From an uncultured Geobacteraceae bacterium (lineage in GTDB: Bacteria > Desulfobacterota > Desulfuromonadia > Geobacterales > Pseudopelobacteraceae): a stretch of DNA of 64,000 nucleotides. Both the position numbers and the translations under genes were made by a program. The notes under the pieces are model-generated. The model searched no databases, was not told the origin of the DNA, and saw nothing but the letters and a program-made list of their open reading frames with translations. Positions within the stretch are counted from its first letter, which is position 1. The number at the start of each line of letters is the position of its first letter. Where the stretch lies: positions 1-64,000 of the forward strand of contig CAIUSO010000050.1 in NCBI GenBank assembly GCA_903901875.1. Direction: 5' to 3'. This document shows, in pieces, positions 49,358 through 60,631 of the stretch.

Positions 49358-52300
49358 TATAGTGAGAGAACCTTTTTGATTTCATAGACAAGATACTCCA
49401 GTTCGACAGGTTTTGAGACATGGCCGTCGAACCCCTCCTGCAAGAATCTGTCTTTGTCCAATCTCATGGAATAGGCGGTCAGTGCGATGACCGGTAGATG
49501 CCTGGATGTTCCCAGCTCGTTTATGCGTATTGCTTTCAGTGCCTCTTCGCCATTCATAACCGGCATTTGAATGTCCATAAGGACAAGATCAAATGACTGC
49601 CGTTCCAATTCGGCAAGACATTCCTTACCATTTGCTGCGAACACCGCTTCAAGCCCAAGTTTACGGCACAGTGCCCGATCATAATTTGTATTGATTTCAT
49701 TGTCTTCAACGATGAGAATCTTGAGTCTTGGTAACGTAAAATCCATGTGTGACCAATAGTCCGAATCTGGCAGTGAACGGTATTTTTGTGAAACAGTAAA
49801 CGGCACGATAAGTTTAAAGCAGCTCCCCACACCCTGCGAGCTCTCCACAACAACGCGACCTTCCATCAACGATGCCAATTGGCGGCAAATACTGAGCCCA
49901 AGACCGGTACCACCGAATCGGCGGGTTGTGGAGTCCTCCGCCTGAACGAATGGGTTAAAAATTGCTTCCGTTATCTCAGGCGGTACGCCCACCCCGGTGT
50001 CAGTAACGGCAATTTGAATCAACAGCCTCTCACCGGAATGTTCAAGTATGTGTGCTCTTATTTCTATGCCTCCTGTGAAGGTAAACTTGGTGGCGTTACT
50101 GAGTAGATTGGATATTATCTGCTTCACTCGCAGTTCATCTCCCACAATACCTGCCGGTATATCACGGGAAATATTCACCGTAAGATCAAGCCCTTTCTTT
50201 TCAATGGCCACCTTTTGCATAAGCACAACATCATCGATTAATTTCTTGAGACTGAAGTCATTGATTTCAATTGCAACCATTCCCGCCTCTATTTTCGAGA
50301 GGTCGAGCACATTGTTTATTAATGACAATAAGTTGTGGCTGGATATATCAAGGGACTCAACATAGGATTTTTGCTCATCATCCAATTCTGTCATCTGGAG
50401 CAACTTTGCCATACCGATTACGCCATTCATCGGGGTACGCAGCTCGTGGCTCATATTAGAAAGAAATGAACTTTTGGCAACATTTGCAGTTTCCGCAGCT
50501 GATTTTGCCTGCTGCAACTCCTCAAAAATATGTTTCTGCTGGGTGATATCCTCTTTTACCGCTACAAAACTAACAATGTTACCGTTAGAATCCTTGAGAG
50601 GAGAGATGGATGATTGTTCCCAAAATATTTCCCCGTTTTTCTTCTTGTTGCAGAACTCACCACGCCAATCATTCCCTTCGGAAATGGTTTTCCACAAATC
50701 CTGGTACATTTTCTGCGGATGTACTCCCGCACTCAGCATTTTCGGATTCTTGCCTATTATTTCCTGCTGTGAATAGCCGGTTATGTCGGTGAATTTTTGA
50801 TTAACATATTCTATTTCGCCATTTCGATCGGTGATAACAACCGTTGCAGGGCTGTTTTCTACTGCGCTCGATAATTTAAGGATTTTTTCTTCCGTCCGCA
50901 TTCGTTCCGTAATATCAATAAAGGTAACGACCGAACCAATAATCTGCTCATTGCTGCATTGTGGATATGACCAGTATTCAGCCGGAAAACTGCTCCCGTC
51001 AGAGCGCCACATTACCTCATTGAGGGAGTGGAAACCTTCTCCCGTAATCATTGTTCTGAAAAGTGGCCACTCACTGTCATGGAGTAGGGAGTCTCCTTTC
51101 GGTTTATGGTGGATTAGTTCATGTAAATTTTTTCCAACGAGGTCATCTGGACTTGCATAGCCCAGCAAATTGAGGCAGGAACTGTTACAAAAGGTACAAT
51201 TTCCCTCAAGGTCCGTACCATAGATGGCCTCAAAGGTGGAATCCAGCAGAATACGGAGTTTTTCCTCTGTATACCGCAAATCCTTCGTTCTTTCCTGTAC
51301 CGTTTGCTCCAATTCTTCGTTCAACTGGAGCACTTTCAATTCAGCTTCTTTAACCCGGCTCACATCAGTAAAAAGAATAACCACACCATCAACATTTCCG
51401 GAAGACGTTTTAAACGGAAGGATGCGGATAAGAATATGCCGCCGGTACCAGGGATCTGAATCTTCTTCTTCAATGAGTTCACCACTGGCAAGAACCTTCA
51501 GAATACCTTCCATGAGACGGGCATGGTGAGACAAACGGTATGATATGTGATCAATGGGACGACCGATGTCGTGGGAGAGTAGATTGAAATATCCCGTAAT
51601 AGCACTGTTAAATTTGCGGATACAGAGCATTTTATCAATAAAGACAGTCCCAATGTCGATACTTGTCAAAAGATTTTCCAGGTCAAGGTTTAAGGCACTT
51701 AATTCACTGTTCTTGCTTTCAAATTCGGAGTTAACGGTAAATAACTCCTCATTGACGGAATGCAACTCCTCATTGGTACTCTGCAGTTCTTCGTTAGAAG
51801 CCAATAGTTCCTCATTTGTTGCTTGTAACTCTTCATTACTGGCCTGAAGCTCCTCATTTGCCGCCTGCAAGTTTTCCTTGGTCAATTGCAGATCTTGCTC
51901 AAGATCCGTAATATGTTGATGAAAGAGTAATCGCTCCTCAAATGAATGTATTTCCTCATCCTGCTCCGGCTTAAGTAACGCTATGGGCTGATATTCTTCC
52001 GAGCGAAAACTGATAAAAAAGTGTGCAATTTTAGTTCGATGGTCGTAAAGCGGTTTAACCGAGACCTCTACTTTAAGTACGGGGCCATTTTCTTGAAGAA
52101 GCTGGACTCCACTCAACATCGCAGTGGTTTTATCGCGTGCAGCTCTCTGCAGTGTGGTGCTTACCGCCACATGCAACTCATGGGCGAGTTGTGACAGCAT
52201 GTGGGTGTCGGTACGGCCAGGCATGGGGAAGAGATAGGGCTGCATTCGACCAAATGAATGGAGAATAGTGTGGTTCTCGTCCACAAGAATACCGGACGGG

Positions 52301-53868
52301 ATATAGCTATCGAGGAGCAGATCGTAATCGAGCAGAAGTTGACGATCCAAATTGATCATACGCGAGTGTGCTTGGGCTGGTTTGGTGGTTACATTGAATG
52401 TTGTTGGCGTTGTAGTTGTTTTGAAATCGAGAGGGAGCCTCAGCTCGCGTTTTTTACGGAATATTTTATAATGTGCCTCCAGCGTTTCAAATTCAGAAGT
52501 GAGTGGTCCCAATCCCTCACTACTTCCGAGCAGCAAAATTCCTGAGACTTTTAGTGCATAGTGAAATGTGGTAATTACCCGCTCCTGCGCATCTGGCTGT
52601 AAATAGATGAGCATATTGCGGCAACAAACCAAATCGGTTTTGGTAAAAGGAGGGTCACAGATAACATTATGTGGGGCAAAAATTACCAGTTTTCTAATGT
52701 CGGGAATAATTCGCCAACTTTCTCCCTGATCCTGCCGAAAGAAGCGTGACAAACGCTCAGGAGAGACATTTGTCAGTCTATCTCTGTTGTAAACACCAAT
52801 GGATGCCGCTTCCAATGACCGCTTGTGAACATCGGTGGCAAATATGGTAATTTTCCCCCTATAATAGCATGCTTCAGCCACTTCGGTTAATATGATGGCA
52901 AGGGAATAAGCTTCCTCACCTGTCGCACAGCACGCGGACCAAACGCGAAGTTCTTCTGCACCTCGGGACGAAGCAATTATCTCGGGAATGACTATTTTTG
53001 CCAGGTAGTCAAAGGTTTCCGGATCCCGAAAAAACTCCGTAACCCCTATGAGCAGATCATGGTAGAGTGCATCAAGCTCGTCAGAATCTGAAGTAAGGAT
53101 TGGCACATAATCATCAAAAGAGGAAATTCCCTTTAGCTCTAATCGCCGGACTATTCGTCTCCCTACCATCCCGGTCCTGTATTTCGAAAAATCAACATTG
53201 AAACTACGCCGCAGAAGAGCAAAAATACCGGCATATTCCCCATCTTCGGGAAATGACTCCAAGGTGTGCGATAGCCGGGATCGGACCCCTTCCGGATCTT
53301 TTGCATACTCAACGATGGCTTTGGGAATCAACTCAGGTGATAGTTTAAAGTCAAAATTACCGGTGGCTATCGCATTGCGCGGCATACCGTCGAACTGGGC
53401 AGAGTCTGGTGTCTGAACAATAACCAATCCTCCGGCCTCTCTGATTGCCTGTATACCCCGTGACCCGTCTGAACCGGTCCCTGACAGTACAATTCCTATG
53501 GATCGTTTGTCGCAATCTTCTGCGAGTGAGCGAAAGAACGTATCAATGGCAAGTTCCGCAGGTAAACCGACCGGTTTATCTCTGAGAATAATCCGACCAT
53601 CTATCAAACCCATCTGAAAACGTGGTGGAGCCAGATAAATCGTATTGGGCTCAAGCTCAATACCTTCAATTGCCTGGAGGATAGCCATGTCCGTATGCCT
53701 GGCCAGCAGGTCATCCATGAGGCTTTTAAAATCAGGCGATAAATGTTGGATTACCACAAAAGCCATGCCACTATCCGAAGGCATCGCGGCAAAAAACTGC
53801 TCAAGAGCGTTTAATCCGCCTGCTGAAGCACCTAATGCTACAATATAAAAGTTCTTATCGGTATTCAT
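49357..53868 (-). CDS. CheB-CheR-PAS-histidine kinase-REC giant
   Basis: About 1503 aa from the ATG at 53868, where homologues usually begin; an ATG at 53898 and a TTG at 53937 are alternatives. CheB methylesterase (5-185) has triad residues Ser15 (GASAGG), His42 (IQHLSP) and Asp134 (GTGSDG). CheR methyltransferase (about 215-480) has SACCATGEEAYSLA and CRNMLIYL. A long coiled coil of NEELQASNEELQATNEEL-type repeats (about 660-735) follows, then three PAS regions, HisKA (His1141 in SHELRTPMNG), HATPase_c (DTGVGVP, GGTGLGLS) and a receiver (about 1385-1500; VEDNEIN, LMDIQMP, VSKPV). The coiled coil may hold reversible methyl-ester sites, which would give the kinase its own adaptation. No membrane segment. 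Confidence 0.93.
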   Translation of the reverse strand: MNTDKNFYIVALGASAGGLNALEQFFAAMPSDSGMAFVVIQHLSPDFKSLMDDLLARHTDMAILQAIEGIELEPNTIYLAPPRFQMGLIDGRIILRDKPVGLPAELAIDTFFRSLAEDCDKRSIGIVLSGTGSDGSRGIQAIREAGGLVIVQTPDSAQFDGMPRNAIATGNFDFKLSPELIPKAIVEYAKDPEGVRSRLSHTLESFPEDGEYAGIFALLRRSFNVDFSKYRTGMVGRRIVRRLELKGISSFDDYVPILTSDSDELDALYHDLLIGVTEFFRDPETFDYLAKIVIPEIIASSRGAEELRVWSACCATGEEAYSLAIILTEVAEACYYRGKITIFATDVHKRSLEAASIGVYNRDRLTNVSPERLSRFFRQDQGESWRIIPDIRKLVIFAPHNVICDPPFTKTDLVCCRNMLIYLQPDAQERVITTFHYALKVSGILLLGSSEGLGPLTSEFETLEAHYKIFRKKRELRLPLDFKTTTTPTTFNVTTKPAQAHSRMINLDRQLLLDYDLLLDSYIPSGILVDENHTILHSFGRMQPYLFPMPGRTDTHMLSQLAHELHVAVSTTLQRAARDKTTAMLSGVQLLQENGPVLKVEVSVKPLYDHRTKIAHFFISFRSEEYQPIALLKPEQDEEIHSFEERLLFHQHITDLEQDLQLTKENLQAANEELQASNEELQATNEELLASNEELQSTNEELHSVNEELFTVNSEFESKNSELSALNLDLENLLTSIDIGTVFIDKMLCIRKFNSAITGYFNLLSHDIGRPIDHISYRLSHHARLMEGILKVLASGELIEEEDSDPWYRRHILIRILPFKTSSGNVDGVVILFTDVSRVKEAELKVLQLNEELEQTVQERTKDLRYTEEKLRILLDSTFEAIYGTDLEGNCTFCNSSCLNLLGYASPDDLVGKNLHELIHHKPKGDSLLHDSEWPLFRTMITGEGFHSLNEVMWRSDGSSFPAEYWSYPQCSNEQIIGSVVTFIDITERMRTEEKILKLSSAVENSPATVVITDRNGEIEYVNQKFTDITGYSQQEIIGKNPKMLSAGVHPQKMYQDLWKTISEGNDWRGEFCNKKKNGEIFWEQSSISPLKDSNGNIVSFVAVKEDITQQKHIFEELQQAKSAAETANVAKSSFLSNMSHELRTPMNGVIGMAKLLQMTELDDEQKSYVESLDISSHNLLSLINNVLDLSKIEAGMVAIEINDFSLKKLIDDVVLMQKVAIEKKGLDLTVNISRDIPAGIVGDELRVKQIISNLLSNATKFTFTGGIEIRAHILEHSGERLLIQIAVTDTGVGVPPEITEAIFNPFVQAEDSTTRRFGGTGLGLSICRQLASLMEGRVVVESSQGVGSCFKLIVPFTVSQKYRSLPDSDYWSHMDFTLPRLKILIVEDNEINTNYDRALCRKLGLEAVFAANGKECLAELERQSFDLVLMDIQMPVMNGEEALKAIRINELGTSRHLPVIALTAYSMRLDKDRFLQEGFDGHVSKPVELEYLVYEIKKVLSL

Positions 53869-53949
53869 AATCCGCCTGGTCACTGTTTTTACACTCATGG
53901 ACGAGCTCACTGGGGGCCTGATCTTTCTGCCTGACAACCAGAGTGCTGA

Positions 53950-54345
53950 TTATCCGCCCAAGCCCAGAGTGTCCACGATATTTTGTACGTCTTCAAAGGT
54001 GATTGGTTTTACCAGGTAGCCATCACACTGGTTTTTAAATGCTCCCATAACATTCTGACAATCTTTAAGAGCCGTTGTCATTACTATTTTGGCATTGCCC
54101 CGAAGCTGGCTTTCATGTTCATCTTCAATGGCTCGCATCGCTTTGAGAGCAGACTGCCCATCCATTTCAGGCATCATAATGTCGAGTGTGACAAGATCAT
54201 AGGGCACCTCTTTCAGAACAGCCGTATTGAATGCTTCCACCGCTTCCTTGCCATTAACCGCAACATGACACTCGCCAAGATGTGAAAGACAAGCAATCAT
54301 CAGCGTACGACTCATAAAATCATCTTCAACAATTAATACTTTCAT
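53950..54345 (-). CDS. single-domain response regulator
   Basis: 131 aa, ATG with ggggaa upstream. A receiver with VEDDFMS, phospho-Asp in TLDIMMP, Thr in MTTAL and LVKPI. It shares with the receiver at 28992 a longer loop before the phospho-Asp strand and the EMDG..A..AMR type region. It lies about 80 bp upstream of the CheB-CheR giant in the same direction and is a likely phosphate partner for it. Confidence 0.9.
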   Translation of the reverse strand: MKVLIVEDDFMSRTLMIACLSHLGECHVAVNGKEAVEAFNTAVLKEVPYDLVTLDIMMPEMDGQSALKAMRAIEDEHESQLRGNAKIVMTTALKDCQNVMGAFKNQCDGYLVKPITFEDVQNIVDTLGLGG

Positions 54346-54381
54346 ACGTAGTTTCCCCTTTTTTCAAGATAGTTTCAGGTG

Positions 54382-54759
54382 TCACACAATAAAAGTGTTC
54401 AGCATCGTAAACAGATCATTATCAGTTGTCGGTTTCATCAGGATTTCATCAAAACCAGCTGCTAAATATTTTTCACGCTCCCCTCTCATGACACTTGCCG
54501 TGTATGCAATAATCGGAATTTTATTGCAATGTGACCAGCTCCGTAACGCTCGGCATACATCAATTCCGCTCATATCCTTCATATTGATATCAAGCAGAAT
54601 TAAATCAACGGTGTCACCAATCCTTTGCATGACATCAAGACATTCCAAGCCACTTTCTGTTTCAATCAGAGTATACGCATATCCAATAAGCATCGCCTCA
54701 ATCAGTTTTCTGTTCATTACCTTATCATCACAAATCAAGATATTTTTTTTAGATCCCAT
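54382..54759 (-). CDS. single-domain response regulator
   Basis: 125 aa, ATG with gaggt seven bases upstream. A receiver with ICDDKVMN, phospho-Asp in LLDINMK (the usual MP is MK), YTASVMRGE and LMKPT. The pattern resembles the receivers fused to hybrid kinases, so it may be a detached one. It lies 15 bp after the REC-kinase at 54775, so the two are probably translated from one message. Confidence 0.9.
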   Translation of the reverse strand: MGSKKNILICDDKVMNRKLIEAMLIGYAYTLIETESGLECLDVMQRIGDTVDLILLDINMKDMSGIDVCRALRSWSHCNKIPIIAYTASVMRGEREKYLAAGFDEILMKPTTDNDLFTMLNTFIV

Positions 54760-54774
54760 TTCCTTTACCTCAGT

Positions 54775-56028
54775 CTACAGTTGATAATCTGATCCAGTTG
54801 CAGTGGGAAACAACATATTGAAGCAGCTTCCTGTTCCCAGTGCTTCACAGGTCGCCCAAATTAATCCGCCATGCATCTCAACGAGTTTCCTGGTTAATGC
54901 CAATCCCAAGCCGGTACCTTCAAACTCCCTGGTTGAGGTGCTGTTTACCTGTTCAAACGGATTAAAAATACGTTTAAGATCTGACGCATCAATGCCAATA
55001 CCGGTATCAGATACTGAGATAAGATAGTAGCCACCTGTTTCAAAAACGCCCGGCTTCACTTGATCTGCAACCGCTTCCGGTACAAGATCCTGCATTGTTA
55101 TCCTGTCGATAGTAATGGATATTTTGCCACCATCCGGAGTGAATTTTATTGCATTCGATAATAAGTTAAAGACAATCTGTTTAAGGCTTCGTTTATCTCC
55201 TTGTAACAGGGTGTGAGTAACTGTAGAGTTATTTGTTATTGAAATATCCTTAGAGCTGGCCTGCTCCTTTACAAGTGTTATCACCGATGCAATAAGCTCC
55301 ATCATATTGATATCTTCAAAACACAACACCATCTTGTCAGCCTCAATCTTTGAAAGGTCAAGAATATCATTGATAAGTTCCAGCAGGTGGGTACCGCCAT
55401 TGAAGATATATTGAACATAATCCTGCTGGTTTGTATTTAAATCACCGCACCTTTTTTTCAACAGAACACTGCTAAAACCTATAATTGCATTCAACGGAGT
55501 ACGAAGTTCATGGCTCATGTTTGCAAGAAAGGAGCTCTTTGCCTGATTGGCTTTCTCCGCTGCTCTGACCGCCTCATGCAATTGCACCGTCCTGTTTTCC
55601 ACCAGTAATTCAAGATTCTCCTGATAGAGTCGATTCTCAGTAACCAGGCGGACTCTTTCGCTCACACGGGACAGCACTATAGAAAATTCCTGCATATTAA
55701 AAGGTTTGTTTAAATAGTCCCATGCGCCAAGACGAATTGCTTCGATTGCACTATTCAGATTGTTCATGCCCGAAATAACTACAATCGGCACATCAGGATT
55801 CAATAATTTGAGCCGTGACATAAATTCAAGCCCATCCATCCCTGGCATCTTTAAATCAGTCAACACAATATCGGGGGCATGGTGCTGATATAATTCAAGT
55901 CCTTTCACGCCACCGGAGGCTGTTATTGCGTGATATCCCAGGGCATCAGTCATGGCACTAATGATATCCAGAGTTGCAGACTCATCATCTACAAGTAATA
56001 CACGTAATTGTTCAGAATTATTAGTCAT
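54775..56028 (-). CDS. REC-histidine kinase
   Basis: 417 aa from the ATG at 56028 (gagg eight bases upstream; a GTG at 56037 is possible). Receiver (about 8-125; VDDESA, LTDLKMP, LNKPF), coiled linker, HisKA with His173 in [10 protein letters not shown], and HATPase_c with [18 protein letters not shown] and [12 protein letters not shown]. The protein ends with the ATPase domain; the next gene encodes a free receiver that could take the phosphate. No PAS or membrane part, so its input receiver probably takes signals from another kinase. Confidence 0.92.
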   Translation of the reverse strand: MTNNSEQLRVLLVDDESATLDIISAMTDALGYHAITASGGVKGLELYQHHAPDIVLTDLKMPGMDGLEFMSRLKLLNPDVPIVVISGMNNLNSAIEAIRLGAWDYLNKPFNMQEFSIVLSRVSERVRLVTENRLYQENLELLVENRTVQLHEAVRAAEKANQAKSSFLANMSHELRTPLNAIIGFSSVLLKKRCGDLNTNQQDYVQYIFNGGTHLLELINDILDLSKIEADKMVLCFEDINMMELIASVITLVKEQASSKDISITNNSTVTHTLLQGDKRSLKQIVFNLLSNAIKFTPDGGKISITIDRITMQDLVPEAVADQVKPGVFETGGYYLISVSDTGIGIDASDLKRIFNPFEQVNSTSTREFEGTGLGLALTRKLVEMHGGLIWATCEALGTGSCFNMLFPTATGSDYQL

Positions 56029-56053
56029 GGCAGACACCTCATGCTGGATATAA

Positions 56054-58471
56054 TCAAAATTTCAACATCCATTTGTTCAATATGGTTGCAAGTGCTTCTT
56101 TCTTAACGGGCTTTGATAAATAATCATCCATGCCAGCACGGAGGCAATTATCACGATCTTCTTTCATTGCATTGGCTGTCATTGCAATAATCGGTACGGC
56201 ATGGTTTCGAACGTTCGTACGCACGTCCCGAATTCGTGCGGTGGCTTCAAAGCCATCCATTTCCGGCATAAGACAGTCCATGAGTACAATGTCATAGTGG
56301 GTAGACTCCAAAGCAGAGAGAGCTTCCAGTCCGTTGGCAGCGACATCTACCCGGTAACCAAGATTTTGTAGCGTTTTAACCGCAACTTTCTGATTTATTA
56401 CATTGTCTTCAGCAAGAAGTATATGCGCAGAATATAATGCTGAACCAGATTGACCAACCTGCTCAGAAGGTGACATTTTAATGGTTGCGGGTGTGCATGA
56501 TTTTCTTAAAACGTGCGAAATGCTGTTGATTAATTTTGTGTGGCGCACCGGCTTAATCATTTGGACGGCAACCCCGGATTCTAACAGCAATTCCGCATCT
56601 ACCCGTTGCCCCAGAGCGGTCATTAAGATTAGAGAGGTGGAGTTTGCTAACACGTCTGACTTAATACGTTGTCCCAACTCCAGGCAGTCAAAACCGCGTA
56701 CTTTTTGATCTATCAAAGCTATATGAAAAGGGGTATTCGAACGGGCTGATTCACCCAGCAGAGCCAGTGCACTTTCCACATCACCGGCAGCTTCAGGTAC
56801 ACACCCCCACTGGCTCAGTAACGTCATCAAATAAGCTCGATGGATCGAATTGGTATCGATAACGAGGACTCTGGTCCCTGATAATTCAGTCGGTACGTTT
56901 CCTCTGGCACTATCATCGGCTGGTCCATGACCGGGTTGCTTTGCCAGGGATATGGTAACACTAAAGGTGGAGCCTTTTTCGTACTCACTGGTAACGAAAA
57001 TCTTTCCCCCCATGCTCTCTGCCAACTGTTTGCAGATGGCCAGTCCAAGCCCCGTTCCGCCGAATTTACGTGTGGTAGCACCCTCCGCCTGGATAAAAGG
57101 CTCAAAAATCGCTTTTAGCCGGTCCGCCCTCATGCCTATACCGGTGTCTTTTACCTCAAACTGAAGGGAAACGTGCTCATCACGCTCTTCTTTCAGCGAA
57201 ACAGTGATTATAATTTCACCACTATTCGTAAACTTTATGGCATTACCCACGAGGTTAATTATTATCTGACGAACCCTGCAACTGTCACCCAGCACCATTT
57301 TCGGAATGGTGGGGTCCACGATACATAGTAGCTCCAATCCCTTTTCGGCAGCCCGCAATGATGACAGCTCAGCTGCGTCCCACATCAAAGTGTAAAGGTC
57401 AAACGGCTGGACATCCAAATCTAATTTACCCGCCTCTATCTTGGAAAAATCGAGGATATCATTAATAAGATCCAGCAAGTTTTCACCGCTCTTGCGTACA
57501 ATTTCCGTATAGTCACGCTGTTCAGTGGTAAGGTGAGTATCTATAAGAAGATTCGTCATTCCAATGATGCCGTTCATGGGAGTACGGATTTCATGACTCA
57601 TCATGGAAAGAAAATTGCTCTTGGCGCGGGATGCTTCCTCTGCCCGTTGTTTATCACCAATAAGTTTCCGGAGGGTCTGCTCACGCTCCTCCTCAACACG
57701 CCTTCGTTCACTGATATCGCGAATGATGCCAATTGCACACCACCCCTTATTATTGCGGTCAGCCGATAAGGACAGTTCAATTGGTATTTCTCGTCCATCT
57801 TTCCTGACAGCAGTTAACTCTACCGATTTATGTGCAATGTGTCCTTTCTGGGTAAACAGTGAAAAAGCGGCGGCATGGGCCATCTGGTACCGCTCTGGCA
57901 ACAGGATGGTTTGGAGAGGTTTACCGGTCACTTCTGTGGAACGGTAGCCCAAAACCAGCTCTGCCGCCGGATTCCAGTGTGATATTAGACCGTTGCAGTC
58001 TATCATCACGATTGCGTCCGATATCTTATCGACAATTGCAGCAGATGCGGATCCCGCCAGCTTGCCATGGGTAATATCTCGCCAACTACACAGTATGAAC
58101 GGAAACCCGGACATTCTCATGGGACTCATCGTCATTTCAGCCCTGAATATACTGCCATCCAATTGCTGACTTACTAATTGACAGTCACCCTTGCCATCGC
58201 GCAGCACCTCGTGTATTTTTTCTCTCAAGATATCGATGGAAACTTGACCATCCGGCTGAAATTCGGGGAATACATTTTTACAGGTTTGTCCACAAAGCTG
58301 ATGTCGTTCTCCCCGAAATAGCCGTTCGGCGGCACTGTTACAGTCATAAATCATGTCATTCGTCATGATGGTGACTGCATCAGGGAGGGCCCCTATAAAT
58401 AGTCTGAAAAGCTCTTCAGGCAATTCATAATCCGGCCCACGGAGCTCGTTATCCAGCGGGTTCATGTTCAT
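56054..58471 (-). CDS. PAS-PAS hybrid kinase with two receivers
   Basis: 805 aa from the ATG at 58471 (gggga nine bases upstream; a second ATG lies six bases on). Two PAS domains (about 25-145, 150-270), the first with several Cys residues ([10 protein letters not shown]). HisKA has His293 in [10 protein letters not shown], and HATPase_c has DTGIGMR and GGTGLGLA. Receiver 1 (about 528-645) is divergent: VIDTNS replaces the acidic pair, but LIDQKV and IKPV keep the Asp and Lys. Receiver 2 (about 685-800) is canonical (AEDNVIN, LMDCLMP, LSKPV). No Hpt is attached. It is followed by REC-kinase and receiver genes, suggesting a relay through a separate Hpt. Confidence 0.92.
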   Translation of the reverse strand: MNMNPLDNELRGPDYELPEELFRLFIGALPDAVTIMTNDMIYDCNSAAERLFRGERHQLCGQTCKNVFPEFQPDGQVSIDILREKIHEVLRDGKGDCQLVSQQLDGSIFRAEMTMSPMRMSGFPFILCSWRDITHGKLAGSASAAIVDKISDAIVMIDCNGLISHWNPAAELVLGYRSTEVTGKPLQTILLPERYQMAHAAAFSLFTQKGHIAHKSVELTAVRKDGREIPIELSLSADRNNKGWCAIGIIRDISERRRVEEEREQTLRKLIGDKQRAEEASRAKSNFLSMMSHEIRTPMNGIIGMTNLLIDTHLTTEQRDYTEIVRKSGENLLDLINDILDFSKIEAGKLDLDVQPFDLYTLMWDAAELSSLRAAEKGLELLCIVDPTIPKMVLGDSCRVRQIIINLVGNAIKFTNSGEIIITVSLKEERDEHVSLQFEVKDTGIGMRADRLKAIFEPFIQAEGATTRKFGGTGLGLAICKQLAESMGGKIFVTSEYEKGSTFSVTISLAKQPGHGPADDSARGNVPTELSGTRVLVIDTNSIHRAYLMTLLSQWGCVPEAAGDVESALALLGESARSNTPFHIALIDQKVRGFDCLELGQRIKSDVLANSTSLILMTALGQRVDAELLLESGVAVQMIKPVRHTKLINSISHVLRKSCTPATIKMSPSEQVGQSGSALYSAHILLAEDNVINQKVAVKTLQNLGYRVDVAANGLEALSALESTHYDIVLMDCLMPEMDGFEATARIRDVRTNVRNHAVPIIAMTANAMKEDRDNCLRAGMDDYLSKPVKKEALATILNKWMLKF

Positions 58472-58505
58472 AAAGTTGTTTCCCCAAACAGTCTGTATCA
58501 AGGTA

Positions 58506-58883
58506 TTAACGGTATAAATTCAACAGTTCATCTACCGTTTCAATAAGCTGCTGGAATGTAAACGGTTTTAGCAGTACCTTGTCCGCCCCCATGTATTCAG
58601 CTGTTTTACCTAACTTCTCCAGATCAATTCGCGGCCCTCCACCGGTAATCGCAAGGACTGCAATTCCGATATGACTATTCCGTAACTCGGTAGCAACTTC
58701 CAATCCGTCACGGCCTGGCATGATTACATCGGTAATTACCAGTTGATATGATGACGTATGAGCAAGCTCTAAACCTGTTTTTCCATCGGCTGCCGTATCA
58801 ACGGTGTGTCCACCAGCGGTGAGAAATTCCCTGACAATATTCCTGATTTCAGCTTCATCATCTATGACGAGTATGTGAGCCAT
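58506..58883 (-). CDS. single-domain response regulator
   Basis: 125 aa with agaggg six bases before the ATG. A receiver with VIDDEAE, ITDVIMP, ITGGGPRIDL and LLKPF. It is the counterpart of the receiver at 15618-16001 but keeps the normal Lys-Pro switch. It is the first gene after the 335-bp gap and appears to lead the - strand run down to 38666. Confidence 0.9.
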   Translation of the reverse strand: MAHILVIDDEAEIRNIVREFLTAGGHTVDTAADGKTGLELAHTSSYQLVITDVIMPGRDGLEVATELRNSHIGIAVLAITGGGPRIDLEKLGKTAEYMGADKVLLKPFTFQQLIETVDELLNLYR

Positions 58884-59218
58884 GGGGTACCCTCTATAAG
58901 TGTGTATCTGATAGTGAGTCTATTTATTATGGCCCCCCGCATGGGCCCGGTTAGTGTTGTATATTGCAACACCTTAAAACGGGTCGATTATAAAGTTAGC
59001 ACAAAACGTACCAAATACTATTAATCCACAATTAAAGGGCTTTACATTCTTGATACTTATTATAGGGCATTAAGTAATGTACCATAATGGGCCACTGTGT
59101 CTTGTTAAAAGACACGTGAGTGTAATGCATTGCCGACAGTACAAGCTGTAGATGAGTGGTCCTTGGGGGGATTGGGTGAAACGAGTGGTGAAATTAAGGC
59201 AGTCTGTGTTACAGCTCC
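58884..59218. other. intergenic region, probable promoter region of the - strand run
   Basis: 335 bp, AT-rich and without a coding signature in any frame. Apart from the TATAAT box described separately I see no convincing operator or sigma-54 box and no strong terminator for the NtrC-type gene that ends at 59219. Confidence 0.5.
59059..59087 (-). promoter_or_regulatory. candidate promoter for the - strand kinase run
   Basis: On the - strand a perfect TATAAT lies at 59059-59064 in the context CCCTATAATAAG. With a 17-base spacer the -35 position is TTATGG (59082-59087), a poor match, so an activator or an extended element may be needed. It lies about 175 bp upstream of the receiver gene at 58883. 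Confidence 0.35.
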
Positions 59219-60622
59219 TTAGTGCTCCTTACGGAGGTAAAACATATTTCTCCCAACTTTAAGCACCGATGCAGCTTTACTTTTATTGCCGTTGCAACGC
59301 TGAAGGGTGGTGTCAAGTATCTGGGTGGTAATGGCGTCGAGCGATATGGTCTCTTTCGTAAAATTAAGGTGGTAACTATACAGCTCATCACCCACGGTAC
59401 TACCTTCGAGTACGATAGGATTGTCACACTGAGTTGTTGTGACGGTATTCAATATCAGATGATCGGGCCCAAGCAACTCTCCTTCTGGGACAATAATAGC
59501 AGCTCGTTCAATACAATTTCTCAGTTCACGGATATTGCCTGGCCAACGGTATTGGTATAGTTTCCGCAAAGCTTCCTGACTTAAACCGGGGAGTACTTTT
59601 CCCAATTGTTTTCTCATCTTCTTGAGAAACAATTCAACAAGGGGATGTATATCCTCAACACGTTCGCGCAACGGTGGAATGGAAATTGGAAATACATGAA
59701 TGCGGTGAAACAGATCTTCACGGAACAATCCTGCGGCTACCCGCGTGGCCAAATTTTGATTGGTGGCCGCTATAACTCGGCAATCAAGCACATTTGACTG
59801 GCTGGAACCGACTTTTTCATATTTCCGTTCTTCCAGTACCCGTAGAAGCTTTGCTTGTAATACCAATGGCATATCGCCGATTTCATCCAACAGGATCGTT
59901 CCGCCTTTTGCCAAGGCAAATTTTCCGGCACGCTCTCTGTCAGCACCAGTAAAAGCACCACGTACGTGCCCAAACAATTCACTTTCAAGCAACGCCTCTG
60001 GAATAGCGGCACAGTTGATACCCACAAAATTAGTTGACGCACCTCCACCAGAGACATGGATGGCACGCGCCAGCACCTCTTTACCGCAACCACTTTCACC
60101 GTCAAGCAATATTGATGTAACCGGATACTTGGACACACTCGTTGCCATTTCCAAAACGTGACGCATCGCAGAACTGGCTGCTATCACATTCTGAAAAGAG
60201 TATGTGTGTTGCAACTCATTAATAAGCCGGATATTTTCTGAGTTTATATTTTTATATTTGAGCGTTCTCGCTATGGTGATCAGTAATTTCTCAGTGATGG
60301 CATCCTTCTCAATATAATCAAAGGCACCCATTCTTATTGACTCAACTGCGCTGTTAATCGTTCCTTGCGACGTAACGACCACAAACGGGATTGTACTGAA
60401 GTGCTCTTGCACATAGGTAAGCAAGCCAAGCCCGCCAACACCAGGCATAATAAGATCACAGAGAATGAGATCTATTTGTTGTTGACGTAACAAAGCAATT
60501 GCTTCCTCTGCACTTGAAGCTTGAATAACGGAATAACCGGCATCCTGAAGCTGGTACTGGAGCAATAACCGAAAGCTTTGTTGATCGTCAACGATAAGAA
60601 TGGTTGCAATTATGGTAGTCAT
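59219..60622 (-). CDS. NtrC-family sigma-54-dependent response regulator
   Basis: 467 aa. Receiver (1-120) with VDDQQS, phospho-Asp56 in LCDLIMP and a Lys/Asp-containing EKDA where KP is usual. The AAA+ domain (about 140-375) has Walker A GESGCGKE, the sigma-54-contacting GAFTGA loop, Walker B GTILLDEIGDM and the arginine-finger region. The C-terminal Fis-type HTH (about 430-467, RCNGNKSKAASVLKVGRNMFYL) ends a few residues shorter than usual. It should activate sigma-54 promoters when phosphorylated. It lies 9 bp after the PAS hybrid kinase with a C-terminal Hpt, its probable phosphate donor. I found no clear -24/-12 promoter in the window. Confidence 0.93.
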   Translation of the reverse strand: MTTIIATILIVDDQQSFRLLLQYQLQDAGYSVIQASSAEEAIALLRQQQIDLILCDLIMPGVGGLGLLTYVQEHFSTIPFVVVTSQGTINSAVESIRMGAFDYIEKDAITEKLLITIARTLKYKNINSENIRLINELQHTYSFQNVIAASSAMRHVLEMATSVSKYPVTSILLDGESGCGKEVLARAIHVSGGGASTNFVGINCAAIPEALLESELFGHVRGAFTGADRERAGKFALAKGGTILLDEIGDMPLVLQAKLLRVLEERKYEKVGSSQSNVLDCRVIAATNQNLATRVAAGLFREDLFHRIHVFPISIPPLRERVEDIHPLVELFLKKMRKQLGKVLPGLSQEALRKLYQYRWPGNIRELRNCIERAAIIVPEGELLGPDHLILNTVTTTQCDNPIVLEGSTVGDELYSYHLNFTKETISLDAITTQILDTTLQRCNGNKSKAASVLKVGRNMFYLRKEH

Positions 60623-60631
60623 TATCGTCTC